64,000 bases of DNA from assembly GCA_018105865.1 (NCBI GenBank), contig CM030861.1:3513984-3577983 (forward strand), written 5' to 3'. Numbering within the stretch: position 1 is the first letter of the stretch; the number at the start of each line of letters is the position of its first letter. The stretch is from Metaphire vulgaris (lineage: Eukaryota > Annelida > Clitellata > Crassiclitellata > Megascolecidae). Under the pieces are notes generated by a model. The model did not search any database. It had not been told where the DNA came from and saw nothing but the letters and a program-made list of their open reading frames with translations. A program made the position numbers and the translations under genes. Of this stretch, positions 1 to 10,111 are shown in pieces.

Positions 1-1627
1 AACAGGCAATGCCAGGCTGACCCGCTTCCCGTTTGGCTATTAAAGGACTCGATCGAGCTGTTGGCCCTTTCATTAGAATGCTATTTTCCACGCCCTGAGA
101 CGTGTGAGTTTCCGTCTTCATGGAAACAGGCGACTGTTAGGCCACATTTGAAACGGCCGGGTCTTGATCCTTCGGATCCTGCGAGTTACAGACCAGTCTC
201 CAATCTGACGTTTCTATCTAAGCTTCTGGAGAGGGTTGTTAACAGGCAGCTCATAGGGTTTCTCACTGCTAATGGACTCATGCCGCGTGACCAGTCAGCG
301 CGATCGTCGAGGGCACTCGACGGAATCTGCCATCCTTAAGATTTTCAATGATCTGGTCGATGTTGTGTCGAACGGGAGGCTTGCACTTCTATGCCTTCTT
401 GACCTCTCGCCGGCATTTGATTCGGTTGATCATCAGGTCCTCGCTCATCGGCTTGAGAAATCATTCGGTGTGGGTGGCTCCTCCTCCTTGCGGTGGATAG
501 CTAGCTATCTCTCTGACAGATTGCAATCTGTAACGCATGGAGGGAATCTATCTGTAGGGCGGAGTGTTGGGTGTGGGGTCCCTGAAGGGTCGGTGATTGG
601 CCCATTACTCTTCATTCTTTACACGGCTGACCTTAGATCCATTATTTTGGCCTTTGGACTGTCGCCCCACAGCTATGCTGACGACACCCAGATTTACTCG
701 CCCCTGCCTCCCAGGCGATGTGGAGGTGCTGCGGGAACGGTTCCTGGGGTGTCTGGCTGCCGCCTCGGCGGGCGGAGGAAAATCGATTGGCCCTTAATGT
801 TGGAAAACGGAGTTTATCTGGGTCACCACCCTCGGAGAAGGACGCTAGTGAATCGTAAACCGCTCGTGATGGGTGATGCTACCATTGTCCCCTCAGAGTG
901 TGTGAGGCTGCTGGGGTCCTCTTTGATGGTACTTTGTCATTTGAGCCGCATTTCTAAATGATGTGATCAGGCGATGCCACTTTCAACTGAGAAGAATACG
1001 ATCAGTCCGGCGCTATCTACCTGTATCCGTGTCGTTCACTTGGTTCAGGCCTTAGTGCTAACGAGGATTGATTACTGCAATAGTGTGTTGTGGGGTCTCC
1101 CGGTCAATAAACTGGATCGGCTGCAGTCTATTCTTAATCAGTCAGCGAGGATCGTGTTCGGATGTCGCTGGCGCGAGCACGCGGCTCCACTTCTCAGGGA
1201 TCGTCTTCATTGGCTTCGAGTCCCTGAGCGGATTGTGTTCAAGAGATGCTGGCTGACGACAGAGTGCTGCATGACCCGTACTGTCCGGAGTATCTCGCCT
1301 CTCTTGTAAAGACACCGCAGTGCAGTGATAGGAGATTGTCACCCGCTCGAGTCGTAGGGTCAAACTTCAGGTTCCTCCTCCTCCAAGACTGCCAAGTTTG
1401 AGAGAGATCTTTTACACGCGCAACCCTATCTTGTGGAACTCTCTTCCTGATCACGTCACCACGGCTAATACTCCTGAGCACTTCATCAAGAGCTTAAAAA
1501 CGCATCTGTTTGGGTTGGGGTATAGTTGAGATGTTAAAGCGCTTTTGTTGTGGGCCTCAGCCTTGTTACAGCGCTATAGAAATCGTCCAAGAATGAATGA
1601 ATGAATGAATGAATGAATGAATGAACA
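1..1627 (+). mobile_element. L2/CR1-like LINE, 3' part with reverse transcriptase
   Basis: A non-LTR retrotransposon running in from the left window edge, so its endonuclease is not visible. Translation in shifting frames gives the usual RT order: a WLLKDSIE...PSSWK region, YRPVSNL, a domain with DLSPAFDSVDH (motif A, about 400-430), GVPEGSVIGPLLF (about 575-610) and YADD (674-685). A C-terminal DYCNSVLWGLP and HWLR...ER block follows. Frames change near 300, 720 and 960, so the copy is dead. The 3' end has the AAGCGCTT...GCGCTATAGAAATCGTC terminus seen in many copies here, then a (GAAT)n tail at 1591-1624. That short tandem tail is typical of L2/CR1 clades. Confidence 0.9.
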
Positions 1628-1974
1628 AATGTTCTATAAACCAACCTTCAGTGATGATAGGTGATGAATGCAACAACAGATGAAAATGAGGGAGTTAGGG
1701 ACAGATGACATTTTTGTTTCTCTGTTTTCAATCTCATTCTAATAAACACATGCTGTACCATAGTTCAGAGTTTGTGCAGTACTGTAACTCTTTCCACAAC
1801 ACACCACTCTATTAAGTTTATTTTATATAAGAGTTACTTGCTGAATTTCCTTGTAGAAGGTTGTAATTCCATCTTCATTGGCTATAGCTGTTGATGAGTA
1901 TAACTGTATCATTGTGATGTTTTGTGGCTTTGCCTTTAGTTAGTATTATCTGGTTAGTATTATCTGTAATTGGC

Positions 1975-2190
1975 GGTATCCTAACCCATTATGCAGTCTG
2001 CCACTTCCTGCTGTATCCATATTACCACTCCTCCCCTTTGTCCTTGTTTCTCACTTCCAGAATACACTATTGTGTTGCCATTTGATGTGGTGAAGTGTCC
2101 TTGTCCTTCCCACCTTACTTCTGGTAATCCGCATCGGTTCACTTTCATCTTCAACATTTCTTGTTTCATCATGTGTACTTTACCCATCTG
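1975..2190 (-). mobile_element. RTE-like LINE endonuclease fragment, inverted
   Basis: On the minus strand this encodes the N-terminal part of an RTE-type APE endonuclease: CGLPEVRWEGQGHF, then GNTIVYSG and RGGVVIWI. It is one open frame of 68 codons. It sits directly head-to-head with a plus-strand RTE fragment starting at 2193, the arrangement expected from 5' inversion during target-primed reverse transcription. Confidence 0.75.
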
Positions 2191-2192
2191 TA

Positions 2193-2996
2193 ACAGATGA
2201 AAATGTGGTAGAATACACAGCAGAGGTTAGCAACAGGTTCAAGGCACTAAACAAGCTACAAGAAGAGAATACATCTGAGTCTCTGCAAGAACTCAAAACA
2301 TTATTGATGGATATGGCAGAAGACACAATTGGATTCGTAAAGAATGAAAGAACAAAAGAATGGGTGACAGGAAACAAAAAAATTAATAATTGCAAAAAGG
2401 GAGTTGAATAATAAAGGCCCCTGATCAGTACAAAAAAATAAAAGGAGAAATACATAGGAAGCTAAGACAGGACAAAGTCAAACAACTAGAGGAAACATGC
2501 AAGAATATAGAAGAGGCACAAAAGAAAGGAAACATGCGCAAGTTATTCCGAGTTACTTGGTCCATTATGAGAAAGTTTAACCCAAGCTACAATGGTACCT
2601 TATTGTCGGACAATGAGTATTAGCAGAAACTAACAAGATTGCTGAGCGCTGGAGAGAGAGTACTGTGAAGAGCTCTATGATGAAACAGATAGCACGACAA
2701 ACGCCTAAGACATTCTCCACGACATGCCAACAAAGCCGCCACTGCCAACCAAGAAGACACCAGGACTGGATGGAATACCAATAGAACTAATCAAAGCAGG
2801 AGGAGAAGCAATGATCAACAGAATGCACGGGATCTGCTTGGCATTGTGGGAAAAGTGGGGAATAGCCTGAAGAATTGATATATACTTGTACTTCCTCCCA
2901 CTACCAAAAAAAGGGATTGTAGAAACTGTGATAACTATAGAACAATTGCCTTGCTATGTTACTGCACTATATAAATCATCATGTAGAATAGAATAG
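2193..2996 (+). mobile_element. RTE-like LINE fragment joined to an L2-type 3' tail
   Basis: The plus strand encodes the region between endonuclease and RT of an RTE-like LINE (VSNRFKALNKLQEE, then an RT start with PGLDGIPIELI-like wording near 2760). Several stops and frame changes break it. Similarity ends near 2950. The next 45 bases (TTACTGCACTATATAAATCATC and a GAATA repeat) match the L2-type 3' terminus at 29650-29700. The boundary is therefore a chimera, either by template switching or by insertion of a very short L2 copy. Confidence 0.7.
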
Positions 2997-3004
2997 ATTT
3001 ATTA

Positions 3005-3059
<55 letters not shown>
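3005..3059. repeat. (TA)n microsatellite
   Basis: About 27 TA units. It is the insertion target of the transposon that starts at 3061; the other half of the microsatellite is at 5331-5347. Confidence 0.95.
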
Positions 3060-3060
<1 letters not shown>

Positions 3061-3062
<2 letters not shown>

Positions 3063-5330
3063 GTGGTCCTTATTTTAGAAATTTTTGAAATGTCTATGTC
3101 AAATTTGTTCCTTTATATAAGTAGATTATGAGTACAAAATTGCAGATCAATATTCAATTGCTAACCAAGCATCAAAGTATTGTGAATGTAGGCATTATGT
3201 TCTATTCTGAAATTATGCTATTTATTGCATCATATGATAAACAACTTGAAACATTGAAGCAACGATCGTGGTAGTAAGTGATAATTACTTAAAATGAAGG
3301 AGCCTGTGTTACAGTCTAACTATCAATAATTAGGTTTTAAAGATTTTCTCCTTCACAAAGAGAAAGGGGCAGAGGGTTTTTCTTATACTGTATTAGCGGG
3401 TAAAGAGAGAAACGACAAGAAAGAGCTGAGAAAGAAAGAAAATTGAAGGCACAAGTAGGTGCGGTGGATTTGTTAAACACCTTAGACGCTGACCGTTCTT
3501 CATGTTCAGATGATGAATCCTCAAGTAATGAGGGTGGTGCTTAATATTCTCTTTCACAGATTATTAACTCCTCAACTGTCTGCTGTACTGGATCGCAATA
3601 AAGTTTCAGATAGATCAGCAGTTTGGTTGTTGCAGAAACTGCTAAAAGTATTGGTTGCGACATTCAAAGTTTGGCTCTTAATAGAAGCACTATACACCGT
3701 CAGAGGCAAGAACATAGACGAGCTGCTTTTTCAAGAATTCATGGAAGCTTCAAACCTGGGGTTAAATTGTTGGTACATTGGGATGGAAAGCTGTTACTGG
3801 ATCTTTTGGAAAACAAAAGGTAGATCGCCTGGCTATACTGATTTCTTTGTTGGGTGGTGGCTCACAGCTGCTGGGGGTACTCAAATATGTTCAGGCACTG
3901 AAAGGAGCAGGCTCATGCAGTCTTTGCTATGTTGAACAAGTGGAACTTATCTTATAGTGTATGTGGTTTATGTTTTACAACTAGTTCAAATACTGGACTG
4001 AGCAATGGAGCATGTGTTATACTTCAGGAACTGCTTGGTCGTAGTCTGTTGCATCTAGCCTGCAGACATCATATCTTGATTTGGTTGCTGCCGCATTCAA
4101 TGAAGCCATGAGCGTTACCTTATCTCCAGAAATTCCACTATTTAAGAAATTTAAAGAACAATGGGAGAAAATCGATAAAACTCATTTTCAAGATTATTCG
4201 AGTGACATTGAAGTTTTTTGAGGCCTTATCTGACATAAGGGATGATGTAGTTCAGAGTTTCAAACTGCATTATCACAACAACCACGTGATTTATCTACGA
4301 CAAGGAGCTGATTGAGATAACATACACCTGGTCCCATGCATCTAGCTCGCTGGATGAGCAAAGTGATTTATACGGTTATACCTTCAAGGTATGGTGTTCT
4401 CAACTTAAAGTGGCACAACGTCAATTACATGGTCTTTGAAGCCTCTGCATCTTCTATTCTAGAATCTATGTGGTCGTGGATAAGAGCAAAACCCTAAAGG
4501 ATTTAAATCTACTGAAGTCTTTAGTCGATTACAAGAGAGTTCATGTTTAATTTCCTGCAAAACATCAATGAAACTGGCAGGCCAGCTTCGTACTTATCTG
4601 AGGAGTTGGTCGGCCTCTCTTTGTTTGATGACAGACTTTCTAATGATACAAAGGAGAAAATGGTGATGGCAATGCTATGTACTGATGGTGCCACAGTTCC
4701 TTCTAAGCGGTTAACCTCTTGCTAGATGAAGTTCAAACTAAATCATTGGAAGACTTTACAACTAAGATGACTATGTCACTTTTCACAAAGCTCAACCTAC
4801 CTTCTGATTTTTACACACTCCGGTATGTCAATGGCATGACAGGGATGATTACAACTTAGCCTGTAATACTGTTAAGACTCTTCAAGTAACAAATGATCAT
4901 GCTGAACGAGGGTTGCATTAGTTCAGGAATTTAATGGTAGCTTGACTAAAGATTTTAAGAACAGTTGCAGTTTTTACTTCAAGCTGTTTCTGATCATCGT
5001 AAGAGATATCCTGGGTGCCTAAAGTAAATTACTGTGGCAATAGTTCAGAAACTGAACAGTAAACTGACTGCGATTTTTGTTCATTTCTCGGTTAACTTTT
5101 AAATGTCAATTTATAATAAATGTAATGCCATCTAAAAGAGGACATGTCCGAATTTGACGCTTTTTCTTCTTATTAAACACTACATTCTTCTTGAGACCTT
5201 GGTACCTCTTAGAAGTAAAACATTTGTACTAAATTTGGTATGTGTACTTCCTATACCAGATGGAAACGATTTAGGGGTCAGACTTGAAACTTCTAAAACT
5301 ATTCTCTTCCATAGGAATAAGGACCACCCT
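3061..5330 (+). mobile_element. DNA transposon with AGG(G)TGGTCCTTATT termini
   Basis: The left end reads AGGTGGTCCTTATT (3061-3074). The right end, read on the minus strand, is AGGGTGGTCCTTATT (5316-5330). These are inverted termini that differ by one inserted G. Both ends abut TA repeat, so the element entered a TA microsatellite and the exact target duplication cannot be read. The 2.27-kb interior holds one broken transposase-like gene in the same orientation. Superfamily not assigned. Confidence 0.75.
3400..5030 (+). pseudogene. Broken transposase-like gene (CFDTT/ACRHH family)
   Basis: Joining frames by eye gives a recognisable conserved order: LDRNKVSDRSA, then NRSTIHRQRQEHRRAAF and FKPGVKLLVHWDGKLL. 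After these come a DRLAILISLLGGGSQLLGV block, a degraded CFDTTxSNTG-like motif with NGACVI, LGRSLLHLACRHH near 4040-4075, and a distal ASYLSEELVGLSLFDD block at 4590-4640. I know this motif order from repeated uncharacterised proteins in arthropod and cnidarian genomes, but I do not know an accepted family name. The T-S-N and C-R-H-H blocks fit an RNase H-like transposase core. At least six frame changes or stops make it non-functional. Its placement between inverted termini is the main evidence for transposase function. Confidence 0.65.
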
Positions 5331-6083
5331 AATATATATATATATATTGAAAAGATCAGGCGTTTAGCGCTAAAACCAAGCACAAGTTGCCGGCAAACTG
5401 CCAAGAATGACCATGGTTTTTGGTTAAAAACAGGTTTAAAAGCGGTTTTCTTAAAAGTATTAAGAAATGTGGAATTAAGCTATGTCGAATTACCACTTAG
5501 TCAGCTTTGATTGATTTTACTTTTTCAACAGCCATATAAGTATATAAGTATTCATTACAGGTATATCTATTGAGTCATAATTTTTCAAACATAGCAAATT
5601 TAGTGCAGAAAATCGCTTATTTCAAGCGCGCTATTTATAACCAATTAACCACCCACTCGCCACATCCGCACTATTTATCTATGCTTGACCGGGAATGACC
5701 GCAGTAATCATTTCATAATTTAGTGATCAAAAATAATGCTGTCTCAAAAGCAAATTCTAAAGCTGTGTTACAAAATTCAAAATGCGTTAAAAGCTGCAGC
5801 ATAGAAAATGAAAACATCACGGGATACTAATATTAGCCTTATTTCCTTCTGGAAACCCAAAAACTTTGCAATCCCCAGTTATCAACATTTAGGCCATGCC
5901 CCAAATGGAATGAACGAGCAAAACAGACACAATGGCTGTGTCATTGAGCTATGTAAACAGACAAAATCATTGTGGATTGGACATGGTTGGAGGCCCCAAA
6001 GGGACTTTCAACCGCTGTTGGAGGTGCCAAAGGCAACTACAACAATTAAAATAAAGGGGTATTTGCTGTTCTATACCCTCATA
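5331..6083. other. Unassigned intronic or intergenic sequence
   Basis: Begins with the rest of the TA microsatellite. A 100-codon open frame at 5808-6110 has no recognisable motif and runs into the SINE promoter, so I do not call it a gene. Nothing else stands out. Confidence 0.5.
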
Positions 6084-6360
6084 GTGGGTGCGGAAATGGC
6101 AGAATGGTAACACATTAGACAGGTATGCTAACAGAACAGGATCTGGTCCTGTTGTAGTCCAAAAGATTGACTTGACCTTCTTTCACCAGATGGAGGTGAC
6201 AACTGAGTAGCAGGTTTAGGTGCAAAGTGAACAGGCACATTTCATGAGACCACCAACCCAATATCATGGAATTTTCACCTGTCCCCTGGCTGAGGGTCTT
6301 GAAACAGAGATCAGCACTGCTGCTACAAGCCTTGAATACTTGGTGAAAAACATTTAATTT
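6084..6360 (+). mobile_element. Probable tRNA-derived SINE
   Basis: TGGCAGAATGG at 6097-6107 fits a pol III A box, placed about 14 bases into a tRNA-like start (GTGGGTGCGG). About 40 bases downstream a weak B box reads CTGTTGTAGTCC. The remaining ~200 bases would be the tail domain. No clear target duplication was found, so the ends are approximate. Confidence 0.4.
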
Positions 6361-6480
6361 ACTTATAATCTTGATCAGATGCTAGCTACTTCCAACCAAG
6401 TTTATAAATTTTTGCTTTAAATTGACAACAAATTTGAGATTGAAATTCACTTGTGGATCTTGTACTTTTTAAGATATTAA

Positions 6481-6766
6481 AAAAGGTAAAGGTACACTCC
6501 ATAGGCCATCGCAGACCCGTCGGTAGCCGCAGGGTTAGCATCTTCAGTTTTACACGGCAACGGCTGAATGAGGGCGGATTGCCAGCCTTTCTTTCGCTGC
6601 CTTTCCTTCCACCGAGTAAATTACCCGACATACTCATTCACAGCTGAGTCCACTGGGGGTGCTTGGGACAGAAACAACCGAAAAGTTTCTGCCACGGCCG
6701 GGAGTTGAACCATGGACCTCAAGATTGGCAGGCCAGTGTACTAACCACTGCTCCACCGCGCACCAC
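6481..6766 (-). mobile_element. tRNA-derived SINE with target duplication
   Basis: On the minus strand the head reads like a tRNA: A box GTGGAGCAGTGGTTAG near 6750 and a good B box GGTTCAACTCCCGGCC near 6705. A ~200-base body and a T-rich 3' tail follow. Flanks are a 15-base direct repeat with one difference (TTTTTAAGATATTAA at 6466-6480 and TTTTTAAGGTATTAA at 6768-6782). This fits LINE-mediated retroposition. It lies about 60 bases upstream of the first recognised host exon. Confidence 0.85.
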
Positions 6767-6824
6767 TTTTTTAAGGTATTAATTTTTGTATGATAATTTA
6801 TGGTTGTTGCAATTGTGTTTTTAG

Positions 6825-7135
6825 CGTATTGATAAATGCAAAGCAGTAATTGAAAGAGATGACAAGGCACGTAAAGAGTTGAACCTTGCTGCTCCATCTT
6901 ATGAGGAAATGAAGCAGATGAGTGGTCTTCCTGTTGTGACTGCAGCTGATTGCCACAGGTTTTTGTTGAGAATGGGCATAATTGAAGAGCCACAGAAGAT
7001 TGAGGATACTCATGTCTCTCGCAAGAACAGTCGATCGAGAAGTCCAAGCAGACATGGGGCTAGGAATCTTCAGCGCTCTTTCCGAAAAGCTCCATCGCCA
7101 AGAAGCATGAGAAGAATGTCACCAAGGAAAAAAAA
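6825..7135 (+). CDS. Host gene, exon A: RS-rich protein, internal coding exon
   Basis: The acceptor is TGTTTTTAG just before 6825. The 311-base exon reads in one frame (phase 0 start). It begins RIDKCKAVIERDD, continues through a charged helical stretch (SYEEMKQMSGLP, DCHRFLLRMGIIEEP) and ends in a basic Arg/Ser tail (SRSRSPSRHG, KAPSPRSMRRMSPRKK). I place the donor at AAA|GTAAAA (7136), which leaves two bases. Exon B begins with the one base needed, so the frame continues. Without splicing the frame would stop at 7137-7139, giving a short alternative end. I do not recognise the family. The RS tail suggests a nuclear RNA-processing context, which is inference. The donor is the weakest signal of the gene model. 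Confidence 0.7.
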
Positions 7136-7139
7136 GTAA

Positions 7140-7800
7140 AAGAAACACCAAATAATGTGATGTATCGCTTATGATGTACATAAATCATTGAACTCCTATT
7201 AATGTAATTAGGGCTATGAGTTTGATACAATTATGCAATTGCATAGTTAAGTTACTTTTTTAATGCAGCACATTTTCAGCTGTTTTAGAAATATTTATCT
7301 GTGTTTTAGCTATTTTCATCACATACATAGCATTTTTTGCTACTTTCCTAATATAGGCATAGATGTACTTCTGGGATTTACAGGAGATCAGCGCCTGACT
7401 GGATGACCTTTTTTGATTGTCAACCCTTTTTCACATAAATACACCACAACTTTCGTAAATATGCGGTGCATAAATGGGATATTTCCACATTTTCCTCGCA
7501 TATTTGGGACCTCCCGAGTCAGGAGTATTTCCTGAAAAATTGCTGCATCAAACTCACAGCCCTATGTAATTAGTATATATCGAATATTTATTTTAATGTA
7601 ATGTATTGCAACAAAATATTTTTATAGCGCCTCATCTGAAGAATCACTCAGAAGCTCTCCCACTGTAATTACTGCATATTATTGAATATTAAGATCCACT
7701 TATGTGAAAATGGTACATGTCTTATCAGTGTAGCATGACAGTCTTATACCTATTGCTGTAATATCTCAGGTTGTTGCCTTCTGCCATAAATTTTCTTTAA
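7140..7800. other. Intron sequence without recognised content
   Basis: AT-rich. No open frame, repeat or motif that I can assign, up to the TTAA target site at 7797. Confidence 0.5.
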
Positions 7801-8789
7801 CCCCTTAATGGGTGAATTAAATTTTAAAAGTCGTCACCATTCGGGGTAATTAATTTTGGGAAAAAGCGTTCATATGAACTGTGAACATATACGTTTTAAA
7901 TTTACTATATCTTATTATATCTCAGGTGATATAGAAGGTAAAAAATGAGGTTTGCACCGTTGTTTAGCATTTTTATAGTTCTTTCTAACCATCCATGACC
8001 AAAAACTTTTGAGGGTAGAGTCCACTCTACAGCCTAAAATCGGACCCTACCCCAAAATTTTGTTCAAAGCTCAATAGCAAATAATTTTCAGCGGTGACCC
8101 CACTTTTGTGAGTGGCAAAGTTATAAAGGAGTGTAATTGGAACAGAATAGTTCAAAAATTTTGAAAATCAGACCCAATTTGGGGTAGTTATCATTTTTTG
8201 AACCTAGAAATCATTGCTCGGAGAAAAGAATTTTTTTTCACAAATTTTGCAAGCTGAAAAAATTACATTTCAGCATATTTCAGGCTACATAGAAGTTAAA
8301 GAAGTGAGGTTTGCGCCATTGTTTAGCATTTTTATTGTTCTTTCTAACTAGCTGTGCCAAAAAATAAATTTTGGGTGTAGGGTCCACTCTACAGCCTAAA
8401 ATTGGACCCCATCCAAAAATTTTTTTCAAAGCTCAATAGTACAAATTTTTCAAGGGTGACCCCCATTATGTGAGCAGCAAATTTGTAGAGGGTTGTAATT
8501 GGAACAGAATAGTTCAAAAAATTTGAAGATTGGACCAAATTTGGGGTAGTTATCATTTTTCTAACCTTAGAAATGACACTTTTGCAAATCCAAAATTCTG
8601 GCCTCTGTCGAATAAAACCTATTTTCTTAGCTTATAGTGGGCACAATAGCTAAAAAAGAGCTGCCATCTACAGAATGGATAACAACTAAATCGAATTATT
8701 ATATTAGAACATTTATAAACGGCGAACCCCGTTGCGGAACAGACGCTGAAGTGGCGCGCTGTTTATAAACAGCGCTGCCCGTTAAGGGG
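7801..8789 (+). mobile_element. piggyBac-like non-autonomous element, copy 1
   Basis: Flanked by TTAA on both sides (7797-7800 and 8790-8793). Termini are CCCCTTAATGGG on the left and, inverted, CCCCTTAACGGG on the right. The 989-bp interior has no long open frame. It contains two diverged tandem copies of a ~380-bp unit, each starting near GAGGTTTGC(A/G)CC(G/A)TTGTTTAGC and including TCCACTCTACAGCCTAAAAT. TTAA target and CCC-type ends point to piggyBac. The family also occurs at 18260, 21958 and 48052. Confidence 0.8.
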
Positions 8790-8793
8790 TTAA

Positions 8794-9330
8794 CCCTAAC
8801 CAAAGCATTTGATTACTCGAACTAGTAGACATATTTGCAATTTTTGGTGTCATGATAGTTTGCCATGAATGTAAGCCTTGCACGTAAACCTAGCCTATCA
8901 ATAAAGTCAAGATCACTTTTTATCGATAAAGCAAGATAATATAGTTTCATAATTACACACAAATGTAGTGTTTCTGAATGTCGCTGCTTACCTAAACTTG
9001 ATGTTTGGAGCATCAGTTTTTGATGGAAGTATGCCTGGATTCCAAGTATGCTTTCACACAGGCATGATAGCTATTTACCCTTGATAACCCACCTGGTTGA
9101 TCGAGCACTACCAGCTTGTTTTTATTAAATAATGTTGATGTTGCTTTAAGTTAGTTATATTAAGTCCAATTTACAAAAATACAACTCATGTGCAAACCTT
9201 TATAAACCTCATATCCTTTTCAACTGAACTCTCTGGACATTTTCTTCATGTTGTCATGTCATAAGTCATGTCTACACTATGATTTATCAGTTATGATTAA
9301 AGCATTTATGTTACTTATCTGCTTCTTTTG
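8794..9330. other. Intron sequence without recognised content
   Basis: AT-rich, no recognisable coding or repeat signature. The 63-codon minus-strand open frame at 8822-9013 shows no motif. Confidence 0.45.
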
Positions 9331-9520
9331 AGAGTTGGCACAGGTCGACTAAACTTTCATAACCCATAGTTTTTGACATGGGTTGACCCAAAGCTCTAAT
9401 GTTATGGCTTTAAACGTTATTCATAGGGATGAACAAATATGCCAATTTTCATCAAAATCTGAGACGGTGATGTCCGATTTTATTCGAAAGTGTGTTGATT
9501 TGACGTGGAATTATCCTGTT
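9331..9520. repeat. Dispersed repeat R1, copy 1
   Basis: About 190 bases including TGGGTTGACCCAAAGCTCTAAT and TCTGAGACGGTGATGTCCGA. A second copy in the same orientation is at 32005-32190, with many scattered differences. It has no coding frame. It abuts the minus-strand LINE fragment that follows. Confidence 0.7.
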
Positions 9521-10108
9521 ATTGCCATGATTTTTGTTTTTATCATATTTTATTTGAATTCATCTTCCTCCAATGTCTTATTTAATGTGTCCATCATGGT
9601 GACCGGAAGATTCGATACTGGAAGATTTGGGACGGAAAATTCGGTACCGGAACATTGGGAGCGGTATCTTCAGGATGGCAAATTTGGTTACATGTGAGAC
9701 ACTGACTCTACCTCTCCCACCCAACCTCCCCTCCCATATCCCAGGGTCCCTCTGGCTTTGGGTGTTGTCTATGCTTATGTATATGCCCATATATATTTAG
9801 GTAGAATATTCAAGTACAATTTGGGTAGGTATACTATTGATAATTATATTCAATTTACTGATTTATGCAGTTTTAGGGTTAGGGTTAGAATTAGGGTTAT
9901 GGCTACTGATTTGTATGCCAAACATGTACCGATTTATCCAGTACCGAATCATCCGGTACCAAATGTTCTGGGAACCGTCCATCATTCTTTTACGCTCTCT
10001 TGTATTCTGTGCTAGCATTGCTTGATCATATGCAAGGCTTATGTCTTGTACCAGTTTCCCTCCAACATTTATTCCAGCTTTTTCTCCCTCTAGTACCTCT
10101 CTTACACA
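9521..10108 (-). mobile_element. LINE reverse transcriptase fragment split by a MITE
   Basis: Read on the minus strand from 10108, it encodes the segment around RT motif C (GINVGGKLVQDISLAYDQAM). The usual ADD box is damaged: one Asp appears lost. The element at 9598-9976 then interrupts it. Below 9589 the frame resumes with LNKTLEEDEF and a KTKIM motif. The two halves match the order of the plus-strand LINE at 62460-62600, which supports the interruption. Confidence 0.65.
9598..9976 (+). mobile_element. GGTACC-palindrome non-autonomous element, copy 1
   Basis: A 379-bp element with a perfect 9-base direct duplication (GTCCATCAT at 9589-9597 and 9977-9985). Ends are GGTGACCGGAAG and, inverted, GGTTCCCAGAAC. 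Both subterminal regions contain several GGTACC-centred motifs of the form TTCGGTACCGGAA, some mutated. The middle has a pyrimidine-rich stretch and a short TTAGGG-like tract (about 9873-9896). No coding frame. A reverse-oriented second copy is at 13931-14346. Confidence 0.8.
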
Positions 10109-10111
10109 CCT

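Noticed and set aside
5808..6110. 100-codon open frame as an upstream host exon
   Set aside because: No flanking splice signals that fit, no composition match, and it runs into a SINE promoter.
6097..6180. A functional tRNA gene
   Set aside because: Only the A box is good; there is no credible cloverleaf and the B box is degenerate, so SINE is more likely.
9870..9900. TTAGGG-like tract as a telomere or interstitial telomere
   Set aside because: It is short, degenerate and present in both copies of the same transposon family (also 14010-14040), so it belongs to the element.
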